64,000 nt of DNA, from assembly GCF_047948215.1 (NCBI RefSeq), contig NC_134460.1, forward strand, positions 124,943,324 through 125,007,323, written 5' to 3'. Source of the stretch: Lycorma delicatula. Lineage: Eukaryota > Arthropoda > Insecta > Hemiptera > Fulgoridae. Shown here one piece after another: positions 12,509-23,075 of this stretch. The translations under genes and the position numbers were made by a program. Position 1 is the first letter of the stretch, and the number at the start of each line of letters is the position of its first letter. The notes beneath the pieces were generated by a model. It was not told the origin of the DNA, made no database searches, and saw only the letters and a program-made list of their open reading frames with translations.

Positions 12509-12562
<54 letters not shown>
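12509..12562. repeat. (TA)27 microsatellite
   Basis: Uninterrupted TA dinucleotide run of 54 bp. Confidence 0.98.
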
Positions 12563-12565
<3 letters not shown>

Positions 12566-13448
12566 GAAAAAAAGGAACACTTGTAGTATTTAGGCAGTTG
12601 AATTGCAACGGATGCATAATTTAAGGAGCCTAATAAAAAAACTTTTATTGTTTTTCTTAATAAAAAGAAGGAAAGACAAAAAGAAATTTGTTTGAATCAT
12701 ACATACTTCTAGGAATTAAAAGGAATTTTATCTTTAAGTATATGGATTGTAGCACGTATTCGATTGTAGGAACATGGATAGTAGAAAAAAAATTAAGAAT
12801 AGAACCTTTTGAAATGAGAATTGTAGAAGAATGGTTACTTAAGTTGATGCTGACAAAATATGAAGAAGAATCAAGACAAATCAGATGAAAAATTACTTTG
12901 TCAAAATCCTAAAAAATGTGCTATAAACGTTTTTAAAAAATAATACTTTTCAGTTGTTTAATAGGGGATATGTAAAAAAGACAAATTTGATTTTTGGGTT
13001 TTATTTGAAAAAAAAAAGTTAATTCTTTTCTCCTTAAAAAAAATATGTATTTTTATGCATTTAGCTTAATTGTAAATAGTGGAAAATCTTTAAGAAAATG
13101 TTGAAATCGATTTTTTCAGTTTAAAATATAACTGTGCAACGTTTGAAGCTAATCGGGGAGTCATTATGTGAAATATTTTCGTTTATCACTAGAAAATCAT
13201 ATGACGAGAATAAATGTGTTCAAAAACTGAAATATGTCTTGGATCTAGGTAATGGTAGCCCATAAATACAGCGAAATTTGACATTTTGAAGGCAACGCCA
13301 AGTTAAACTCAAAAATCTTGTTGATTTCCGTTTTTAATCTAGCACCGATTTCAAATTTTTGAACCTTAATTGATTAAAATCGTAGGAATTATTAGTTTTA
13401 CTTGTTTTTTTAGTTATTTATTTTTTTAAATCAATATATATATATATA
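12563..13448. other. AT-rich DNA, nothing recognised
   Basis: No supported gene. The 66-codon plus frame at 12688-12888 shows no motif. A short TA run at 13433-13450 abuts the mariner that follows. Confidence 0.4.
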
Positions 13449-13449
13449 T

Positions 13450-14262
13450 ACTTGCACTTACATAAATGATACATGCATTAATTTTCAACATAATCCCCTC
13501 CTACTTCTATGCAATTAGTTCATCTTTTAACGAACTTTTGAATTCCTTCCTAGAAGAAAGTTTTCGGTCTGGTGTGCAGAAAATCTTCACAGATTCTATG
13601 GCCTCTTCATCAGATCGATAATGATTCCCTCGCAACTATTTTTTTAATGGGCCAAAAATATGAAAATCACTTGGAGGAGCTATGTTCAGACTGTATGTAG
13701 GGTGGTCCAACAGTTCAAAACCGAGATCTTGAAGGCAAAGGACTAGTTTTTGGCCGTATGTGGTCGAGCGTTATCCTGTAGCAAAATCACGCCTTTAAAA
13801 AGTTTACCACATCTTCTGGATTTGATTTTTTCTTCAGTAAACGCATAACTCATAGTAGTTGTCACTGTTTACTGATTGAGCTTTAGGTGTGAAGTTAACC
13901 AAAAGTGAACCTTCCATATCCCAGAATATCGTCATCATCACCTTTCCTGCAGAATCCGAGCTTTGAACGTTTTTTGCGGTGGGAGTTGAAGAATGATTCC
14001 ACACTAAACTTTGTCGCTTACTCTCGGGTTCAAAGTGATGGACCCAAGCCTCATCAACGATTATTATTCGCTTAAGAAGTGAGTTTCCTTCATCTTTGTA
14101 ACGAATTAAAAGCTTCTGGTAAATTTTCAAATGAATCTCTTTATGGATACTGGTCAATTGATGTAGAACCCAGCGAACACAGACTTTCCGAAAGTTTAAA
14201 GAATCATGGATAATTGAAAATGCTGAGCCATGGCTTATATTCAACTCACTTGCAATATCATC
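13450..14262 (-). pseudogene. mariner transposase, C-terminal catalytic part (split element)
   Basis: Downstream half of a DD34D-type mariner transposase, continuing from the N-terminal half at 14771-15224. On the minus strand it reads DDIASELNISHGS, then VDEAWVHHFEPES with the first catalytic Asp, LLQDNARPHTAK with the second, and a frame giving YSLNIAPPSDFHIF with the third, then a C-terminal stretch ending in a stop at 13510-13508. The three Asp are present, but a stop follows HTAKN, the frame shifts soon after, and another stop follows GPLKK. The 3' terminus is near 13450; the inverted repeat there is not convincing. The separation from the N-terminal half is due to the insertion at 14263-14770. 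Confidence 0.9.
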
Positions 14263-14770
14263 ATCCCAATCCCCGTAGGGGAAGACACCCACCTTGTGAT
14301 GATTCCGGTCGACACCCCCCCCCCCTTGTTCTAGCCTTGATGGGCTTTAACGGGAGTCGTCTTCAGACCCTCTAACTGATTACACCTCACAGTAATAAGC
14401 CAGGCCTCGGTTGAAATGCCTCGGTAGACATTTACAGTAGTGATTTTTAACTCAGCTTTTGCCTTCGCTGCAGGCCTCTTTCGGACATCTTGACTGTCCT
14501 ACATCGTTGCCCTCTGATCTAACTAACCGAGTTCGCGGAAGTACGAACCCCGCGCCTAGTTCTACATTTAAATAAGCTACTTGTGATTGTAAATGTCGTT
14601 CTATTCTATTTGGTAAATATAATGCATACCACCAGCAATGTTGATCGCTACAGCGGAATTTAATCCTATTAATCTTAATTTTCTCAACTCTTTCTGATCT
14701 AAGCCTTCAATTAGATTACAACTACGGATTCCGGTCTGGTCTACCAGGGAGATGTGGACAGACCGCCGCT
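14263..14770 (-). mobile_element. 508-bp retroposon inserted in mariner, 13-bp target duplication (family W, copy 1)
   Basis: The mariner reading frame is interrupted, and the 13-bp word TTGCAATATCATC occurs on both sides (14250-14262 and 14771-14783), encoding the same DDIA residues twice. That makes 14263-14770 an insertion with a 13-bp target-site duplication, typical of LINE-driven retroposition. Part of it (14270-14580) matches the segment at 35292-35679 in order: GGGGAAGACA, GATTCCGGTC, a C-run, TGCCTCGG, CAGACATTT-like words, GGCCTCTT, and an AACCGA word. In minus orientation both copies end at CTTCCCCT...GGGAT without a poly(A) tail. No coding motif recognised. The family is unknown to me. 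Confidence 0.8.
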
Positions 14771-15224
14771 TTGCAATATCATCGACTGTAATTCGTTGAT
14801 TACGGAGAATCATTTGTTTAATCGCTTCAATGTTGTTGTTAATCTCTGAAAAGGAAGGCCTACCTTGCCGCTGTTCTTCAAAGAGAGAATTCCTACCATT
14901 TTTAAAGCAATCAATCCATTCGTAGATCTTGCTGCTTCCACTCAAACAACTCTTTCCATATTGCTGCAGCATTCGACGAATAATCTCTGCTGGCTTCACC
15001 CCTTCTGAACTGAGGAAACGTATTACTGCTCGTATTTCTTCCTTGGTGCAATCAGAAAAAGGAGCACTCATTTTAAACACAATTACAAATAGCTAATAGT
15101 GAAACAATGCTTTCAATGAACAGCTAATAGAGGTTATGCGTTATAACAGAACAATCATTGCTGCCACACATTTGATTGGGAGGGAAATCAAAATTTCCCT
15201 TCACTTTTTTGACTTACTCTCGTA
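14771..15224 (-). pseudogene. mariner transposase, N-terminal DNA-binding part (split element)
   Basis: Minus-strand frame from Met at 15080 or 15071: SDCTKEEIRAVIRFLSSEG, then GRNSLFEEQRQGRPSF and RNQRITVDDIA. This is the paired helix-turn-helix region that binds the terminal repeats in mariner elements. The frame runs on past 14771 into the inserted retroposon, so its last roughly 55 residues (to 14601) are not transposase. Beyond the start codon the presumed 5' terminus is CGAGAGTAAGTCAAAAAAGT (complement, ending near 15222) next to a TA dinucleotide, which resembles mariner ends. Confidence 0.85.
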
Positions 15225-15350
15225 TTTTAATTTAACAAATGGATTAGGCATATAATAAATTATTCCCGTTTGAAAAAAGCGATTTAAATGTGTCTATATA
15301 CAGGAGAAGATGATTACAAAGAGACAGACAACATTTGCGCTATTTGACCC

Positions 15351-15481
15351 CCCAACAGAGTGCAGGGACTGCTGGATGTTATTGGTTTGCTAAAGCATGC
15401 TTTAGGGCGACCGAATGGGGTGGTGGCGGGAGAATTGCCAAGCAAACCAGTAACATCCAGCAGTTATTGCACTGTGTTGGG
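15351..15481. repeat. imperfect hairpin, 41-bp arms with 49-nt loop
   Basis: Left arm 15351-15391 and right arm 15441-15481 are inverted copies with 5 mismatches in 41 positions (cores CTGCTGGATGTTATTGG and its complement). The loop is GC-rich and holds the palindrome AAAGCATGCTTT. A third partial copy of the arm word (TGGATGTTATT) follows at about 15494. Could be a miniature inverted-repeat element or a precursor-like RNA hairpin. I see nothing to decide between them. Confidence 0.8.
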
Positions 15482-16793
15482 TTCAAACAGCCCTGGATGT
15501 TATTCGAACATTGTTGTTGATTATTAACCTTTTTTAAAATGTTAGTTACTGTTTTTGCCTTCATAAATACACTTATTATAATTTCAAGCAAAGACTTAGA
15601 TATGATATTAATTGAACAGTTATAACAATACCATCTTGTAACTAATTCAATCCTTCTACGAACTTTTAATATTAAGTTACTGGATTTTATTTTTAAGTAA
15701 TTCATTTAATTTTTATTAGTATTTAAATTGTTATATTTAAGGATAAAAAAAATGTTTTATTTAAATCCACATTTAAGTTATTAAAATATTATGTGTTGAA
15801 AGTATTTACGTATTAAAAGGATTACTGTGAATTTTCTATTTAAATTGAATAAAAACTGTAGTACGTCTTTCCAAAAGTTAAGAAATATTTAATAATTAAC
15901 TGAAGTTTAAGTATAAAAATTAGGATTTTTATCATTCTACTCGGAAAATATTTTTCCAAGGATTAGAATTTATTATACACTTCCTTGAAGCTATTTCCTC
16001 AGTTCCCATCTCACTTTACCACACCTACAATATTCATATTTCTATACTCATTTTAACTAAAAGCATTTTCACAGAATTTCATCTGCTGTATAGCCAGCCA
16101 TCTTCCTATTTTTTATTTTTATTTTATTCCTCGTTTACTCAAGCAGATAATATAGCTGGTTTATGGGGCTGAATATAAGTGTAAATTTTTTTGTAAGTTT
16201 TTATTTAATTTTTTTAAATTATAGTTTGTAATATTGACAATACTGTATGTAATGCAGTAAAAACATTTTACAATCTTTTTTTAATTTTTTCTAATTATTT
16301 TCACCCTTCTCCGCCCCTATAGAGTTTAGTTTGATCTACTGTAAATTTGTTGTGAATTAGTAGTGACTTAACAAATTTTTTAGGATTTCTGTTAGCAAAT
16401 TTTTTAAATTATTATACCTTTGTGTAATACTATATTTTATCCACTATCAAGACCCGTTTATATTTTAGTCTTACTAATTTACAACAATAATTTTGTATTA
16501 CAAAAGTATCTTTTATTTTTTATAATTTAAGAATGGACTATCAACAACTTCTATATTTTGAGCATTCAAAAAAAAAATTAACATAACTTCTTTCTTAATT
16601 ATGAACGGCAGTTATAAATAATATCCTGTTTGAAATAAGTTTAATCTTTTTACGCTTTGTAAACTATAAAGCGGCTAAACGGTATTAAAAAGTGCATGAT
16701 TTTATGAAAAAGACATATGATTATAATCGTCTTCGCTGTTTATGATACGAACTGATCTCTTTTTATAGATCTTATAATGTTCATTTTTATAAT
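15482..16793. other. AT-rich DNA, nothing recognised
   Basis: No gene or known element seen. Confidence 0.5.
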
Positions 16794-18328
16794 AGTCCGG
16801 GAGGTATCTGTTTTAAAATGGGCATATTTGGACTTTTCTACATCATCGCTAATTTTTGCTTTAACGCCTCCGTAATATCATCAGAAATGATTATTTCGTT
16901 ATGCGCCAGTTGATAAAGGTGCGCTTTAATTTTTATTAAAGAAAATTTAAAAAAAAATCGCAAAAATATCCACTTTTTCCCTCAATTTCCCTAGATGACT
17001 GGATAACTGTTCATTTTAGAATAAAGATCGATAGAGAAAAATGTTTTGTTATTAAATTTTGCACAACATATCATCGGTTGAATATCGAAAAATACGTTAT
17101 TATTGACGCAAAAATAGCAATAACTGTCAAAAAAAAAGAGATTTTTTTCGAGTACTTATATATAGGACCTTGAAATTTTGCCTCAAAGAATATTTTGATA
17201 TGGTAAATCAATACGCCAAATTTCATCGGTGTGACAGTTTTTGCACAATAATTTTGCAATCCAGATTTTAAAAAAAATTTTATTTTTAAAAATTGTATAC
17301 AGCCTGAAATAAAGTCTCTAGATACTTGAAAATTTAATCACATATAAAAGAGAATTCAAACTATCAAATTAATTTTGAAAAATTTAAATCGATTTATTAG
17401 GAGAGCTTAGAGAATTGTTCAACATACAAAAAGTAAGCCAAAAAGTAAAAGTAAAAAAAAAAGTAAAAAGTAAAAGTAAAAGTAAAAAAGTAAGCCAAAA
17501 AGTTCAAATATCATACTGGCGAACGTGAATTATTGCTAAATATCAGTTTATTAATCGATAATACTTTATTCCAAAAATTGCACAGTGCCGGTCAACATTG
17601 ATCGGTTATATTTACGGAAATAATTAACGAATTGAGATTTTTTTTTTAAAGAAGCTGTTTACGAGTAGTTTTAAGCTGACATTTTGAAATTAATTTAGGT
17701 AAAAATTCCTGAAGATATTCAATTTGTTTAAAAGCAAAAAAATTGTAATTATGTTAGAAAAATTTCCTAGGTCCTTCTAATTAACCGATTTAAATTTTTC
17801 AAAATGCATTTGAAAGTTTGAGCGATATTTTATACGTTATTAAATTTTCAATTATCTAGAAACTTTATTTCGGGCTCTACACAGTTTGGAAAATCGCATT
17901 TTTTTTTTAAACTGGATTGCAAAATTATTGTGTAAAAACTGTCAGACCGATTTTGTTGTAATTTGATGTACTGCTTTATCATATCAAAACGTTCTTTGAG
18001 GCAAAATCTGAATATTCTATGTACTCGAAAATAATTCCCAAAAATCTTGTTTTTTTTTCCATTTTTTTACAGTTGTTGCCATTTTTGCATCAATAATAAC
18101 TAATTTTATCGATTTTCAACCGATGATATGTGTGTAAAATTGAATAAAAAAACGTTTTTCTCTGTCAATCTTTTCTCTAAACGGGCAGTTGTCGAGTTAT
18201 TTAGGGAGATAGGGAAAAAACAAAATAATAATTTCTGATGATATTCCGAAGGCATTAAAGCAAAGATTAGCGATCATATAGAAAAATTCCAAATATGACC
18301 ATTTTAAAACAGATATTTCCTGGACAAT
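16794..18328. repeat. long imperfect inverted repeat (fold-back element)
   Basis: Arms of about 630 bp (16794-17425) and 580 bp (17751-18328) are inverted copies over their whole length, with roughly a quarter of positions changed plus small indels. Anchors: TATCTGTTTTAAAATGG (16805-16821) pairs exactly with 18299-18315, and ACAATAATTTTGCAATCCAG (17245-17264) pairs exactly with 17912-17931. Outer ends are A(T)AGTCCGGG and ATTGTCCAGG. The 325-bp spacer has an AAAAGT-rich stretch at 17428-17505 and otherwise looks unrelated. There is no coding frame of interest. It looks like a non-autonomous fold-back DNA transposon; a clear target duplication was not found. A transcript through it would form long double-stranded RNA. 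Confidence 0.85.
17428..17505 (+). repeat. AAAAGT-rich short tandem repeat
   Basis: Irregular AAAGT/AAAAGT array in the spacer of the inverted repeat, bounded on both sides by the word AAGTAAGCCAAAAAGT. Confidence 0.85.
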
Positions 18329-19910
18329 ATCATTATGCTTAAATAACGCCCCTTACTTCTGTACTGATTTTTGGTTTTTTTTTTTTTTATGTAATAAAAA
18401 TAAATATTTGAGTATTTCTTACAGATTGGTCTAACAACTTGTTTATAATATTTATGTTTATATCATAACTTTTCCTATAAATAAGGTCAATTTCAGCTTA
18501 GTAATATCGCTTTGATTTCTTCTATTATTATTTATAAAAAATATATAAAAATTTTTAAATATTTGTAGATTAATATTATCGTACAAAAATGAATTTTGAA
18601 GACATTGATTGCTGATTAATAACCCCCCACTCTTTGATTTAAATGTTAATAAATTTTGCGTAAAAGGCGTAAATTTTACGTAAGGAAAAAGGTGAATTAA
18701 TTTGGCGTATTATTAGTTACAGAACTGCATAACATGTGATGTCATTATATGTATATTTTTAGTACATGAAGTGTAACACGATAACTGACCTTTCTGCGGT
18801 TTATTTAGCTTAATTATACTTTAGTAAAAAGTAATTATTTTACATGATGAAGTGGGAATATTATGATATTACCACCTTTTTATTCTATGTAATTAATTTT
18901 AATAATCACTGTTATCTGACTTCTTTCGTGTAAATTATTATATATTACTTAAATAATGCTTTGTAAGTATATGGTAATTTTATTATGCATTGCGTCCGTT
19001 ATCAGAATAATAATATGGAAATTCGTTGTTAAAAACATTTTTAATGAAATTTAATTTTCAAAGCGTTAATGGATGGATATAATTAAAAAATTAAAAAATA
19101 ATCTTTGCAATCACTCGGAACATTTTTTTTATATATTATTTTTTTACAAAATTAGTTATTCACAGCAGTATTTAGGATGTATCGCTTCCTCAGTTGTTTT
19201 CCTCAACAGGCACAAATGATAAAGATTAAATATTGTGTAACGTAGTAATAAAATTTTGTTATGTTTTGTAAATATCTAAAAATGTGAAGGATAGTTGTAT
19301 TTTCCTGTTTAAAGAAATCAGTATCCTCTTAGTTTATAATCAAACGGCTAATAATTAGGTTAACATTTTTTCACATGTTATATGAGAAAAAAAATAACGA
19401 TACGTATTTTATCATAAATTTTGTAAACATTTCGTTTAATGAGAATTTGTCTTTTGTCTTCCCTTACGTAGGAACTATCATAATTTTATTTTAGAATACC
19501 TACTGTTCCCGTTCTTCTCATGAACATATACAAAGATATTAAGTATCCTGTTATTATTCTTTGTTCTTTCGATCGTTCATTAAATGTTTTCAGGCTTACG
19601 GAATGCAAAATTCATATAAAAAACCACTTTCTACAGTCCCTTTCATTAAGGGCAATGAACGAGAAATTCCAAAATAGTTTCTGTAGAGTTTTCTTAGTTA
19701 AATGTTTTATTTACTATTCGACATGTTAAGAAATATTGTCGGGAATCAGGCGTAACCTGTATACTCTTTTACAGCTATATTAAAGGTAATTTTATCTTGT
19801 TCTCTCCAAATATTGTTAAAGTAACCTTTTAGGTTAAATTATAGTTTTTATCAGAAGATTTACGGAAAGTCAACAACCATAATCCAGCATTATTATTTTA
19901 CGGTTAGTTT
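18329..19910. other. AT-rich DNA, nothing recognised
   Basis: No supported gene. The plus frame at 19520-19729 has no motif. Confidence 0.5.
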
Positions 19911-19920
19911 AAGTAGACCA

Positions 19921-20209
19921 ACCCACCGGGTTTGTCTAGTGGTGAACGCGTCTTCGCAAATCAGCTGATTTCGAAGTCGAGAGTTCCAACGTTCAAATCC
20001 TAGTAAAGGCAGTTACTTTTATACGGATTTGAATACTAGATAGCGGTTACCGGTGTTTTTTGGTGCTTGAGTTTCAATTAACCACACATCACAGAAACGG
20101 TCGACCTGAAACTGTACAAGACTACACTTCACTTACATTCGTACATATCATCCGCATTCATCCTCTGAAGTAATACATGACTGTGATTTCCGGAAGCTAA
20201 AAAGGAAAA
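19921..20209 (+). mobile_element. tRNA-derived SINE, family 1
   Basis: Same order as the copy at 3992: CCCACCGGGTTTGTCTAGTGG head (box A with one change), CAGCTGATTT palindrome half, a box B-like GTTCAAATCC, then the shared body and an A-rich end. Flanking AAGTAGA words at 19911-19917 and 20210-20216 are a possible short target duplication, but 7 bp is weak. Confidence 0.88.
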
Positions 20210-20216
20210 AAGTAGA

Positions 20217-21439
20217 AAAATAGATTTATGACATCATCAATGGTGGACTAGAAAAACTACCATTCGATGAAGATATGGATAAGCATCTAAACCTTCAATA
20301 ACAGTTTTTAGAAGATAGGAGATTAGAGAATTCATCATCAATCCTTTTTATCAATTTTAGATTTGTTTTAAAGTAAATTCAGTGTATAAATATTACTCTT
20401 CAGTATTTGGAGTAAATATTTCTTAAAATTTCATTGTTGTGCGTCTCAATTGGAGCGAGATACTCTGGTTTCAAAACTAGGGATATATATTCTTTTTACC
20501 GTTTTTTGAGTGATTAACCAAAAAGGCTTCTTCTTAGCGTCAGCTTCGGACGTAAGGGATTTAAGAGGCGTACCACATTTCAATTTTCAGTTCGACAGCT
20601 TTATTTAACAATTTAACATTTTTCGAAGTTATCAAAATAATCTTTTTTAAATTTTAGCTTTCTACACGGGAAATGACAGAATGAATGATTCGTGAATTAT
20701 TTCGTACACGCGTAGATTTTCATAGTTTTGGTTTTGCACTTATAAAATATCTATCCTCTATTCATTCGTAGTTTAGTATTAATCTTAAGTAAAAAATTAT
20801 TTTGATAAATAGTTCTCCATATTTTTCTTTAGTTTTCCATTATAAAGGTTTGTTGTAGTGATAGAACGTATAAAATAAATGTATAAAACAATGTTCACCA
20901 AAGGTTTCCTTATAGCATTAACATTTACTGCTAAAATGGATAAGATTTTTTTCATAATAATAAGATTTAACATAATCAGAGTTAAATTTATAAACTTTCC
21001 GTACAAAACTATTAATTATTCTGTTTAAGATATAATCGCATTTAAAAAAAATAAATACTTTAGTCAGATAATAACGTAATTATCGATTGCTTAGATCACG
21101 ACTGAAATAGCATTGGTCTTGTACATATTTCCTTAGTTAATAAAAAGTAGCTCTTATAACGTTTAGTTAGATAAATTAAGGGAAACTTACGAAAGCCTTG
21201 ACCAGAACAGCATTAGTGGAAAATAAAATCAATTAATGATAAAAAGAAGGGGTAGTATGTTATGTATGAATGCACAAAAGAAATTATAAATTAATAGAGT
21301 AGAATCTGTTCAGAATTTTAAAAAAATAAAAATGTTAAACGGATTGATAAATATTTGAGTAGGTTTCTTTAGGATGTACTTTAAACAGATATATATGCGA
21401 CTAAGATTTATGATTTTTTATTACCTACGGGATAAGTCA
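20217..21439. other. AT-rich DNA, nothing recognised
   Basis: No gene seen. The minus frame at 20797-21006 is Ile/Leu-rich chance coding. Confidence 0.5.
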
Positions 21440-21874
21440 GGAAAGGGAGATGGATCTGTATACTGATCCCGGACCTCAAGAGATGGTTTCACTTAAGTAC
21501 GGGGAACTGGGAAGGTGATGCAGTTCCTGAGCACTCACAGTTGCTTTAAAGCATATCTATGCGCGCTGGCATTGAGACTTTCCGCTGAATGTGGCTATAG
21601 CGGAAGGGAGGACACCGTAGAATACACGGTGTTTGAATGTGTTCCTTGCAACACAGGGAAGCATGCCCGAGAGAATTTGTCACGCGTACTCTCGATAACT
21701 TAAGTGCTGGAAACCGAACGGTTGTGGCTTATGGTATCGAAGATGTTGATCAGAATTATCCGCACAAAGATGGCGGTAGAAGTACCGGGATGAAGTTCCC
21801 CTCATTTTCCCTTGTATCTTTGTTCGTATTCAAAGCAGATGAGGCCCCAAGAAGTAGTAATAAACTTTGAATTT
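21440..21874 (+). pseudogene. LINE C-terminal fragment with a mutated zinc knuckle
   Basis: C-terminal end of the second reading frame of an R1/Jockey-type LINE. Starts with a frame giving IPDLKRW near 21460, shifts, and continues from 21515 as MQFLSTHSCFKAYL, then CGYSGREDTVEYTVFEC. The family pattern here is CX2CX7HX4C; in this copy the second Cys is Ser and the His is Tyr, so the metal site is lost. A further frame change follows near 21640. The 3' end runs directly into the target duplication of the SINE at 21892. Confidence 0.75.
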
Positions 21875-21891
21875 AGGTGTACTTATTCTTA

Positions 21892-22195
21892 ACCCACCGG
21901 GTTGGTCTAGTGGTGAACGCGTCTTCCCAAATCAGCTGATTTGGAAGTCGAGAGTTCTAGCGTTCAAGTCCTAGTAAAGTCAGATATTTTTACACGGATT
22001 TGAATACTAGATCGTGGATACCGGTGTTCTTTGGTGGTTGGGTTTCAATTAACCACATATCTCAGGAATGGTCGACCTGAGACTGTACAAGTCTACACTT
22101 CATTTACACTCATACAGATCATCCTCATTCATCCTCTGAAGTATTATCTGAAAGGTAGTTACCGGAGGCTAAACAGGAAAAAGAAAGAAAAGAAA
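21892..22195 (+). mobile_element. tRNA-derived SINE, family 1, with perfect 17-bp target duplication
   Basis: The best-preserved copy: box A TGGTCTAGTGG, palindrome AAATCAGCTGATTT, box B GTTCAAGTCC, body with TGGATACCGGTGTTCTTTGG, and tail AAACAGGAAAAAGAAAGAAA. The 17-bp word AGGTGTACTTATTCTTA occurs at 21875-21891 and 22196-22212. Intact long duplications suggest this is one of the younger insertions in the window. Confidence 0.95.
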
Positions 22196-22715
22196 AGGTG
22201 TACTTATTCTTATTTGGTAAAAATATTTCTGATCGTTATGGAACGTATTAAAAGATTTCGTTTCTTACGTCCTTCGACCTTATAGGCTGAATACGAATCT
22301 GTGTATGTATACTGACGACGTCTATCTTTCTACCGTTTAAAGAAAGAATGAAAAGTCATATAACGTTGCCCGAAGATTTGATTAAAATAATATTTTCTTA
22401 CTATTCCAGTTCGATTCATTATGTACTTATACGGTGTTTAATTGTTCTTTGGTATCAGAATGCTTCAATTTTACTTTTACAGAGGTTATAGTGTAATGTA
22501 TTTTGTAACAAGGCAAGTATAGTTATCCCAAAAAAACACTTTTCTGCTTTTTCTTGGAATCAAAAGATTCATGAAAGCTGATTTTAGTTTTGTTTTTTTT
22601 TAAATAAGGAGAAACTTTTCTTTTGTACGTTTATAAAAGTGTTTTGTGTGAATTTAGATTAATAATTCGAGTTTGATTAGACTTTCAAATTTTTATGGTG
22701 GCTTTATATGTGGCA

Positions 22716-22761
22716 GCAGGAAGGTTTAGGTAATCAGCTGGGATTACCTAAACCTTCCTGC
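22716..22761. repeat. perfect 20-bp hairpin with 6-nt loop
   Basis: Left arm 22716-22735 (GCAGGAAGGTTTAGGTAATC) and right arm 22742-22761 are exact inverted copies; the loop is AGCTGG. Nothing around it suggests a gene. It could be a structured RNA, a snap-back mutation scar or a sequencing artefact. Confidence 0.95.
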
Positions 22762-22992
22762 ATCAATTTTCTACTTAATTTTAGTAGAGATCTTTTTTAA
22801 TAACATTAAGATTTTATTTTAAAATTATTCCAAAATTTATAAATAGATTTTAGTCGAAATTATCTAGAATTTTTATATTGAGAAAATTAGAACCAACTTA
22901 CTAATTATCAAACTTTTATTTTATATACGTGTCCATAAGCACATACAGACCATTCGCCATATGTATATATAAATAATATATCCTCCATACAT

Positions 22993-23005
22993 ACACACAC
23001 ACACA

Positions 23006-23072
<67 letters not shown>
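22993..23072. repeat. (AC)n microsatellite
   Basis: 80 bp of AC units with a single T interruption at 23012. Confidence 0.98.

Positions 23073-23075
<3 letters not shown>

Noticed and set aside
13450..15224. clear terminal inverted repeats for the split mariner
   Set aside because: The right end resembles a mariner terminus but the left end does not pair well with it by eye; an alignment would be needed.
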